Source of the DNA: Pithys albifrons albifrons
Lineage: Eukaryota > Chordata > Aves > Passeriformes > Thamnophilidae
Reading direction: 5' to 3'
Length of the DNA stretch: 64,000 bases
Assembly (NCBI RefSeq): GCF_047495875.1
Contig: NC_092479.1
Coordinates: 9,012,806 to 9,076,805 of the forward strand
Shown here: positions 44,088 through 54,600 of the stretch, in pieces
Layout: every line of letters begins with the position of its first letter
How positions within the stretch are numbered: the stretch's first letter is position 1
Position numbers and translations under genes: made by a program
The notes under the pieces: generated by a model
Told to the model about the DNA's origin: nothing
Seen by the model: the letters and a program-made list of their open reading frames with translations, nothing else
Database searches by the model: none

Positions 44088-47000
44088 ATGGCTGCCCGCA
44101 GCCTGGCACTGGCACTGCGGCTCCTGCTGCTCCTCCAGGTCACCCAGAGCGCCCCGCAGGTGAGGAGAGAGGTCACCAGAGCCTGCCGAGGGGTGGGCAG
44201 CGCTGGGGGTGGGAGGGCGGCGGGGCACGGGCACTGGGGCTGGGCAGCGTGGGGGCATGAAGGGAAAGGGCAGAGCTGTCGGGAGATGAAGGTACAAAGC
44301 TGGGCGGGCAGCAGTTTGCCCTCCAGGCAGCTCTGCAGGAGGAGCAGGGGCTCTGCTGGCTCTGCATCCCCACGTGGGCACTGCTGGAGCTGCTGCAGCT
44401 CCAGGGCCACCACAGCCAGGGCAGGTGGCACCGGGTGAGGGCTCTTCTCTCTGCCCTGTGCTCCGGGGCAGGCTCGTTCCCTGCAGAGCCCTGGGCAGAG
44501 GCTGCTGCCCACTCTGCTGCCCGGGGCAGCAGCGGCAAATGGAAAGGTGTGGAGGCAAAACAATAACGGACCTTCTTCTTTACCCCCCTCTGGCTCTGAC
44601 TTCCTCACGAATCCAGTGCTATTTCTGAATCAAAATCACTTAGAAGAGGCACAGCCCTCGGGCTGCACTCTGCGAGCTGGAGGTGCTCCCCCGCTCCCCG
44701 CTCAGATCTTATCGGCTCCTGGGGTTTCTTCCACCCCGCTCTGCCGCTTCCCCCTCCTCCCGGGGGCACCTGGCAGCGAGCCCCCCCCGCTGGCACAACC
44801 CCCGGGCATCTCCATGGCCAACACGCTAAAACCAAGGTCAGCCACAGAGACTCTGCACAGGTAAATTCAAGTAGGTCAGTAATTGCACTCCTGGTCGGAC
44901 CCTGCAATGGGCCACTCTCCCTTAGGCTGAAATGCAGGTGAATGTTAACCCAGGACACCTGGGGGAAATGCAGGAGTGTGTTAACCCAGGACACCTGGGG
45001 GAAATGCAGGAGTGTGTTAACCCAGGACACCTGGTGGAAATGCAGGAGTGTGTTAACCCAGGACACCTGGGGGAAATGCAGGTGTGGTAACCCAGGACAC
45101 CTGGTGGAAATGCAGGTGAATGTTAACCCAGGACACCTGGTGGAAATGCAGGTGAATGTTAACCCAGGACACCTGGGGGAAATGCAGGTGTGTTAACCCA
45201 GGACACCTGGGGGAAATGCAGGTGTGGTAACCCAGGACACCTGGTGGAAATGCAGGTGAATGTTAACCCAGGACACCTGGGGGAAATGCAGGAGTGTGTT
45301 AACCCAGGACACCTGGGGGAAATGCAGGAGTGTGTTAACCCAGGACACCTGGTGGAAATGCAGGAGTGTGTTAACCCAGGACACCTGGGGGAAATGCAGG
45401 AGTGTGGTAACCCAGGACACCTGGTGGAAATGCAGGTGTGGTAACCCAGGACACCTGGTGGAAATGCAGGAGGGCGTTTGTTGCCCAAGGCTCCTGCCTG
45501 TCCTCTGGAGCTGAGCCACAGGGCAGTGCTTGGGCTGCCAGGAGGCTTTTCACAGGGCACTCACTCCATTAGATCTTTGAAAATAATGCAGTCCTGGATC
45601 CTCTTCACAGACATTTGAAAAAGCTCCTCCTGGCTCTTTTGGTAAGAGTAGGAGTTTGCTTTTGTGTCTTTAGCTGTAAATTCCCCTCCCACATTGCAAG
45701 TTTGCTCTACTTTTCCCTTGTTATCTGTCCTGCCACTGTCTCCTTCCTGGAGAACAGAAGGGTTGGAGTTTGCAGTCCCTGCTCACCTGGGGGTGCCTGG
45801 GAGGGTGTTTGGTGGGATGAACTTGTCTGGTCTGCTGAGGGCAAACTGCTTTAGGAGAAAGGCAGTGGAAAAAAGGAGAAAGGCAGTGAACAAAAAGGAT
45901 TATATTTTTTCTATTTGCCATCACTTCTGGTAGTTTGTTCACAAAATGAAAGTGGCAATGAGAAAATTTGGTTTTCTGATGCTCATTTTCAGCATTCAGA
46001 TTCACTGCAAAATCATCAGTTACCTGCAATAAACATGCAGGTCTTGCTGGGATAAGCAATTGACCCTTCACTGTCCCTTGAATTGCCTGTCACAGAAATA
46101 CTTGGTGGAGTACAAATGATCCCATTTAATGCAAGCAAGTCAGAGGTTACTGGTCATATTTTAAAACCATGTTCCACCTACTTGAGTCCACAGTCTGGGG
46201 TTTGTTTCTCTTTATGTTCAGTGAACTCTCACTTGTTCATAATGTCTCTGCTATCAAACAGATGAACCTTGAAGGCTTAGACTACCTGCTGCTTTAGTGC
46301 TGTCAGAATTTGGCTGAAGCTTGACAGGCAGTTAACTGTTTTGCTGCCTATTAGTCAGTTCTAGAGTAGCCACTGCTGGCAGAATTGGCTTTTACCGTAA
46401 TGTGCTTTCTTCTTGACTTACAGCTCATTTGTAGCAAATTTGATACTCTGTCTCACCAACACTTTTTCTCTATGAGCTCAAAAGGCCATAAATAAATGAG
46501 TCAAACCTCATCCTGAATGAATTGCAAGTAGCTCAAGGAGTTCAGCACCCTCTTTATTTAAATTGGAATAGCAAACTTATTTGTAGAAACAAGGAAAGTG
46601 AGAAGAGCTACAAAAAGCCAACTTTCTAAAAACAAATTCTCACAAGCAAGCACTGAAAAACCCAAATTTGTGTCCAATTGCTTTGTCTCTGGTTTTTCTA
46701 TAACTGAGCCTTGATCTGCAACACATTCAGAAAAGCAAAAATAGTAGTTGGTCTCCTGAGTCACTGAGAGCAGCAAAGCCCCTTGGGCTCGGCTGGGGGA
46801 GCAGGACAGGCCAGGGGGCTGCAAAGCTGGGCTGGTGTCTGAGGGCAGCATGTGCTGGGGGGCTGAGGGGCAGAGCTGGGGGGCAGTGCCCGTGGAGCTG
46901 AGGGGCAGTGCTGAGGAGCTGAGGGGCAGTGCCCATGGAGCTGAGGGGCAGTGCCCGTGGAGCTGAGGGGCAGAGCTGAGGAGCTGAGGGGCAGTGCCCA

Positions 47001-48540
47001 TGGAGCTGAGGGGCAGAGCTGAGGGGCAGAGCTGAGGGGGAGCTGAGGCAGTGCCCATGGAGCTGAGGGGCAGTGCCCGTGGAGCTGAGGGGCAGAGCTG
47101 GGGGCTGAGGGGGAGCTGGGAGGCAGAGCTGAGGGGCAGAGCTGAGGGGCAGTGCCCGTGGAGCTGAGGGGCAGAGCTGGGGGGCTGAGGGGCAGAGCCC
47201 ATGGAGCTGGAGGGCAGTGCCCATGGAGCTGAGGAGCAGTGCCCATGGAGCTGAGGGGCAGAGCCCATGGAGCTGAGGGGCAGTGCCCATGGAGCTGGAG
47301 GGCAGTGCCCATGGAGCTGAGGGGCAGAGCTGGGAGCTGAGGGGCAGTGCCCATGGAGCTGAGGAGCAGTGCCCATGGAGCTGAGGAGCAGTGCCCATGG
47401 AGCTGAGGGGCAGAGCCCATGGAGCTGAGGGGCAGTGCCCATGGAGCTGGAGGGCAGTGCCCATGGAGCTGAGGGGCAGTGCCCATGGAGCTGGAGGGCA
47501 GTGCCCATGGAGCTGGAGGGCAGTGCCCATGGAGCTGAGGGGCAGTGCCCATGGAGCTGAGGGCTGGTGCTCCTGGAGTGCAGAGCTGCCCTCCTGTGGG
47601 AAGGGGGAAGGTCCAGAACTCTCCGCGTTATGTCCATTCTCCTGGTCGGTGTGGGGTGTGTGCCTGTCCCTGCAGTAACTGAGCCCTGCACTGGCATCGG
47701 GGGAATTCACAGCCAGAACGGGCACTGCTGTATCCGGGAGCAGAATTAACCCTGAATTCTTGATTTCTGTGTTTCAGACAAGAGAACTTTTTAAAAAGCA
47801 GCCCTTCCCTCACAGTTTTACACTATTCCTTTATTTAAACCCAGAAACACACAAATATTTTCTTATGTGGGGCACAGATAATTCAAGAATTTTTTTCCTC
47901 AGCCTGGTTTAACATTCAGCATAATTTGTGGTTGCCCAGGAGGACCAGGAGGAGAAAAACGTGTTTGTGGTGACTCCCCACAGCTCTACAGAGAAACCAG
48001 CCCAGGGTGCTGGAGCTGCACAGGATGCTGAAGTTTCTGAAATCTTTCTCAAAGCAGTGAATTCATTCACTTCGTGCCACTGCGGTGGCTCGGGAGGAGT
48101 TGTGTGTGTGGCTCGTGGTTTCCTGTGGCTCAGGTTGGCTCAGGGGCTGCCCGGCCAGGTGTGCCAGCCTGGCCAGATGTGCCAGCCCGGCCAGGTGTGC
48201 CAGCCCGGCCAGATGTGCCTGCCCGGCCAGGTGTGCCAGCCCGGCCAGGTGTGTCTGCCCGGCCAGATGTGCCTGCCCGGCCAGGTGTGCCAGCCCGGCC
48301 AGGTGTGTCTGCCCGGCCAGATGTGCCTGCCCGGCCAGGTGTGCCAGCCCGGCCAGGTGTGCCTGCCCGGCCAGGTGTGCCTGCCCGGCCAGATGTGCCT
48401 GCCCGGCCAGGTGTGCCAGCCCGGCCAGGTGTGCCTGCAGAGAGGGGAGGACACTCCCCTTCCTTTCCCTCCAGCCTGGAAGCTCCTCCCAGAGCAGGAA
48501 CACACCGTGCGGTGACGGGGCAGGTCTGAGTCCTTTCCGT

Positions 48541-48602
<62 letters not shown>

Positions 48603-51600
48603 TTGGAGGGACCTCCTGGCCCAGGGAAGGGGCCCGGAGGTGTCACCTTCTCACCTCTGGTACTGCAGCAGATGAAACCCGATGGTTTCAATGTGTTTCT
48701 ATTTCTTGCCCTTTTGTTCATTTTCTCCTTGATTGAAAGTTCCTGTTTTCTGATGGAAGTTCAATAATTTCTGTGTGTTCTGTGTATCAAACAGAGCAGG
48801 CTGTGAATGAGTTGGGTGGTGACATTCTGCACAGGGGACAAGGGCAGCAGGTCTTATTTCAAAGGCCAGAGGGAAATTCAGCTGTAGAAAGTGAGATGGA
48901 GAGTTTCTGAAGTATTTAACTGCTCTGCAAGTATCGTGTGGGAAAATCTCAGGGGAATCTGCTGATTGATTCTTCACAAAAAATCACTGTTTATACCTTA
49001 ATAGTGAAAATGAAATTCAGATTACAGCAGTTTTAGGGGATTATTAAGGGAGATGCCAAATTCAAAACTCAGATTTTCTCATCAGAGCACTTGTAGCTCT
49101 GTAATTTCCCCAAGCGTGGAGTGGCCCAGCCAGACCAAAACAAAGCCTTATAATGTTCTTGCTGCAATTCGTGGCTGAGTCTCATTTTCTGAGCCAATAT
49201 TAGAACTGTTGCGTGGTGAGGGGGTTTCAACTCGCCAAGTATCAGTTATGGAGCAATGAAAGGTTATTTCTGACAACCTTCACTCGCAGCAGAAGTGGAT
49301 GAATTGTTTGAATAAGGGCTTGTGGTGTGAACATTTGCAGCTTTCTTTCCAAGGCAAACCCTCCTGCTCTCAGTGTGGGATCTGCCCCTAAATAAGTGCA
49401 ACAGTTTATTGGTTTATAATAAACACACCCTGAGGTTGTTGAATTCCACCCTTTTCCTGCATGAGTAACAGAAACTCGTTTGGTGCCAGCAGGAATTCCC
49501 CCTGTGCCAACATCAGGTGATGCTGCAGGTGGCACCACCTCTTACTCCACTGCACACAGACCTGAAAATCTGCCACAGATGTCAGGGATTTTTATTTTCC
49601 CCTAAAAAATCCTTACCTTGAATTAACATGGGACCCTTTCAAGCCAGTGATTTTTATGGTTTTTTTTTTTCATTTGCCAACTGCTGCAAGGGTTCCACAG
49701 GAGATGCAGATGATAAATTAGTTGCTTTGGGGAGACCTGACTTTTCAAAGAGCTGTGGGCTTTTCCTTGGCACCTGCCATCCCTTGGGACAGGAACTGGG
49801 ACCTGCTCTAGTACAGAATTAGTTGTTTTCTAATTGTGTCTTTTGCTGTTGCAATTTGTAGGTGTCATTAACCTCACCTCACCCCTGTGCCACACAAGAC
49901 AACTGGTTCTATGATGAAACTGCCCAGAGCTGCTGTTTCCAGTGTCCCTCAGGTCAGTAAATCTGTAATTCAGGCAAATTTCCAAGGAGCCTTTCTCGGA
50001 GGGGCAGCAGGAACTCTGGGTGTCTGCAGAGTTGTGGTTTGTCCCTGAAGGAAAGTGCCATTTCCTGAATCTTTGTCTGACTGAGCCCCGATCTGAGACT
50101 GCTCTGCCCTGTCCTGCTCCTGTGCAGGCAGACAAGGTGTAACTGCAAACTGGAGACCTTCACAGAACTGTGATGTGTTTTATATCACTGAAGCAGCCAG
50201 AAGTAGACAGGTCTAAGAATTCATTTCAAGTTGCCTCAGGGTGTGAAAGAGCCCAGTGAAATTGGGCTGAATGAGTTTCTGCTCAGAGACAAAAAGTACA
50301 AAGGAAAGTCTGGAAAATCTGACATTATTCTCATAGTCACAACAGCTTAGAAAGTGTCTCACACGAGGGAGGGAGGGAAGAGCCCCTGTGAGGGGACACA
50401 GGGAGCTTTGCCAGGGGCTGGGTGTGACTCAGAGGCTTATGAGGTCAGAGCAGGAAACACCTTGGTGAGACAAGAGCTCTGGGAAGGTCTGAAACTGCCC
50501 CTATTGGCCCCAAAACCCCCTCAGTGGGAGGGGCCTTTTGTGGTACTTCACCACCATCAGTATCTCCTCACAGAAATCTCTTCTTTGTCTTCTATTTTTG
50601 TTAAAGGAAATGCCTGACATTTGTTTGAGCTCTGATAACACAGAGGGTTCAGTGTTGCCAGCTGGGCCAGTGCCTGTCCCAGGACAGCAGCCCATGCCAG
50701 CTGGGCCAGTGCCTGTCCCAGGACAGCAGCCCATGCCAGCTGGGCCAGTGCCTGTCCTAGGACAGCAGCCCATGCCAGCTGGGCCAGTGTCTGTCCCAGG
50801 ACAGCAGCCCATGCCAGCTGGGCCAGTGCCTGTCCCAGGACAGCAGCCCATGCCAGCTGGGCCAGTGCCTGTCCCAGGACAGCAGCCCATGCCAGCTGGG
50901 CCAGTGCCTGTCCCAGGACAGCAGCCCATGCCAGCTGGGCCAGTGCCTGTCCCAGGAGAGTGTGAGCCCTTTACCCTCAAATGGGAGGAGCAAATCTGTG
51001 CTAGAGAAGCCAAATGACAAAGAGAAGGCTGTGGTCGTGTGCCCACCAGGTAGAGGAGCCTCCAAGAACACCTGGGGTGGTTGTGCCCCCCTGCCCTGAG
51101 CATGCCCTGCATGTTGGCTCTGTTGGCTGCTCTCTCCCCAGGCTCTGTGCAGAAGAAGGGCTGTCCCCAGGACCCAGCCAAGGACTGTCTGAGCTGTGGG
51201 CAGGGGCAGTTTGTGAACATGGAGCAGCAGAAGCCCCGCTGTGACGCCTGTGTCTCCTGCACAGCAGGTTTGCTCTCCCCACCATGGACCTGCCATGTGT
51301 TCTGGCTGTGTGTTTTATTTACACTCCACTGGAATTGTGCAGCAGCAGAATTATCCATCCCTGGTGACCGAGTTAGAGCAGAATGTGACCAGTGTGGCTT
51401 CCTGGGTGACCTGGGCACTCCTGAAATTCCCTCCTCCAGTGCTGGCCAAGTCTGCTTTCTACTTTCTGTCTTACATTACAAGCCATTGCCTAAAGGCTTC
51501 TCCAATTATTCATGGTTTAAGTTGCCATCATGTGGCTTTAAACTCAAAGAGGGCAGGGTTAGATACTGAGAAAAAATCCCTTCCTGTGAGGGTGGGCAGG

Positions 51601-54600
51601 CCCTGGCACGGGTTGCCCAGAGAAGTTGTGGCTGTCTCATCCCTGGCAGTCTCCCAGGCCAGGCTGGACAGGGCTTGGAGCAGCCTGGGCTGGTGGGAGG
51701 TGACTGGGATGGCCTGGAGTGGAATGAGATGAGTCCCTTTGCCCTCAGCCATTCCCTGATCACAAACAGTGCCAGCCCCTTGCTCTGCCTCTGAGCCTTT
51801 GCACTGATGGTGCTCAGCTTTGCCCCCCTTGGCACTTCCCTCGCAGGGTGATCCTTTGTTACTGCCTGTGTTCCCTGCCCACAGAGCCTGACCTGGTGGA
51901 GAAGCAGCCCTGCTCCTTCAATGCCAGCAGTGTGTGTGAGTGCAGGGCAGGGCTGTTCTGCCAGACCTCCGTCACCCACACGTGCTCGCGGTGCCAGCGC
52001 CACACCGAGTGCCAGCCTGGCTTCGGGGTCAGGCTCCCAGGTAGGGCTTCCATCCCACCCACCCTGGGCTGGGCCAGGGGCCTGATGCCCCTGAGGGGGT
52101 CAGTCCTCAGTCACTGCTCTTATCCAGGCACTGCAACCCGTGATGTCACCTGTGAGGAGTGCCCTGCTGGCACCTTCTCTGGGCGCAGCTCCAGCACTGA
52201 CACCTGCAAGCCCCACACAGAGTGAGTCCATGGCTCATTAACGGGACTGACTAATTAATTGGAATCAATGAAGGATGAGATGGGCTGTGTCTCTGCTGGT
52301 GCAAAGTGTACAGATCTCCCTTAGGGGCAGGGGCACAGCTTTGGGCCACAGGCACAGGTTGGAAATGCCCTCAGCAGCTGCTGCCCAGCTCGGGAGGGAG
52401 GGAAGGAACCCCCTCTTGCCTCCTCTTTAGTTTAGAGTGGAATTCCACACCCGTGTGAGGATCAGGTTTGCTTTCAGATCAAGAATTAATGCCATGGGGG
52501 GGGAGAAGAAGTTTAATGGCTTGGACACTGAAAGCAGTGATTGAAGATGGTACAAAAATGACCAAAGGTTTGTTTGTCACGTGGGAAATACTCACATCTT
52601 GTACCCTGTGGCACTGATACCTGTTCCCATTTGTTCCCAGCTGTGCCAAGTTAAACAAAGTGGCACTGAGCAAAGGCAATGCCACCCACGATCAGGTTTG
52701 CCTGGACCAATTGCCCACCTACCTCACTCAAAGCACTTTGCCCACGAGATTCAGCAACGAGACAGGTCCCTCTGACCCGAGGAGGCTGGAGGAGAGCCTG
52801 GTGACCATGGCTGGTGGGCACCTCTTCAGTGCCACCACAGCTGAAACCCCCAGCTCAACTCCCGAGGACAAAGCCCTGACTGGCACTTTCCCCACCTCAG
52901 CCAAGGGCAAGATGACAATGGGAGGTAACCAAGACAAGGCATTTACTGTCTAACATGTCTTTGGCACACACAGTTTTGGTGTGGGAGCCTCTTGCAAGTC
53001 CCCCACGACTTGTGAAAGGATGTCCTGGGTCTGTGTCTGAACACACAGATGTGCCCAGAGCTCCCCCTGTGCCCCTCCTCAGCCCCCTGTGCCCCTCCTC
53101 AGGCCCCCTGTGCCCCTCCTCAGCCCCCTGTGCCCCTCCTCAGCCCCCCTGTGCCCCTGCTCAGCCCCCCTGTGCCCCTGCTCAGCCCCCTGTGCCCCTC
53201 TCAGCCCCCCTGTGCCCCTGCTCAGCCCCCTGTGCCCCTCCTCAGCACCCCTGTGCCCCTGCTCAGCTCCCTGTGCCCCTCCTCAGCCCCCTGTGCCCCT
53301 GCTCAGCCCCCTGTGCCCCTGCTCAGCCCCCTGTGCCCCTGCTCAGCCCCCCTGTGCCCCTCTCAGCCCCCTGTGCCCCTCTCAGCCCCCTGTGCCCCTC
53401 TCAGCTCCCTGTGCCCCTCTCAGGCCCCTGTGCCCCTGCTCAGCCCCCCTGTGCCCCTGCTCAGCCCCCCTGTGCCCCTCTCAGCCCCCTGTGCCCCTCT
53501 CAGCTCCCTGTGCCCTGTGCTGCAGGTGTGCTGTTCTGGGCACTGACTCTCTGTGGGCTGGTGCTCCTTGGGGTTCTGCTGTTCCTCTGGAAGTGGAAGG
53601 TTTGCAAGAGGAGGATCCTCAACCTCAAAGGAAAGCGTGAGTTTTGGAAGCTGCCCCTCACGAGGTGCTGGTTGATCTCCCAGTGTAAGGCAGAGGGGAA
53701 CTCACACACCCCAGAATTCTGTGGAGGTCACTGGGAGGAGGATGTTCCCTCCAGCCTGGGAGGGTTCTGGGCAAGGAAACAGGAAAAACTGAAGCAGCTG
53801 TGAGTTTGTGGAGGGCAGGAAAGGGTGACCAGCTGCTTCCTCCCTCAGCACAGACACCAATATCCAATGGCACCTGAAGGGTTGCCTGAGTATTTTTGGT
53901 TCTGGATGTGGGACTGGGCTTTGGGCATGAGAGGGGACTGGTTTTTACTGACACTGACCCTCTGTAGCTTTGCCTCTGTCCCGTGTGGGCTGTGCCTGTG
54001 GAGCCACATTCCCTCTGGTATAGAAAGCAGGATGTGCAGGTGGGAGCTGGGTTAGACCTGGGGGTGTGGCAGAGCTGGTGGAGCTGCAGGATCTGTGGTG
54101 TTTCTTTTATCAGCACATCTGCATCCTGTCATCACACACAAACACGCCCTCAGAGCTCCAGGTGAGTGACTGATGGACCAGCACTGATCCAAATGGCTAA
54201 AGAATAAGTGGATAGTTTAAACATGCACCTTCATTTTATAGAACTTTAATTTACAAAGGGGAAGCTTTTCATGTCAAACCTCTGTCTCTGCTGCCATGCA
54301 AAAGCCAGGGCTGTCTGGATGTGCCCAGTGGCACCAGATGGCATCAGATGCTTTAGGACATGGCTGGCTGATCTTTCAGAGCAAATATGAAGATTCTTGT
54401 GACTGTGTGAATTTTCTTCTGGTAATTTTTCCTCTTTCCATTGCAGGCTCTGACATAGTGAACAAATGTACAGTAAGTGTGAAAATATTCATGTTAATGT
54501 GACCCATGTTACTTTTAAATGTCCAGTTAGAGAGTGCAGCCTTTGGGTTGGACTCCCATCATCAGGGTACAGCAAGGAGCTGCACTAAGTCCTGCTGCTT

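Noticed and set aside
43419..44608. Minus-strand ORFs of 363-379 codons over the TNFRSF8 promoter
   Set aside because: CpG-island composition removes stop codons; the frames cross the TNFRSF8 first exon antisense and show Arg/Ala/Pro-rich sequence without a family match.
46558..47697. Long minus-strand ORFs of up to 379 codons rich in Pro/Ser/Leu
   Set aside because: They coincide with the 22-bp minisatellite in TNFRSF8 intron 1; three frames are open in parallel and no domain is recognisable.
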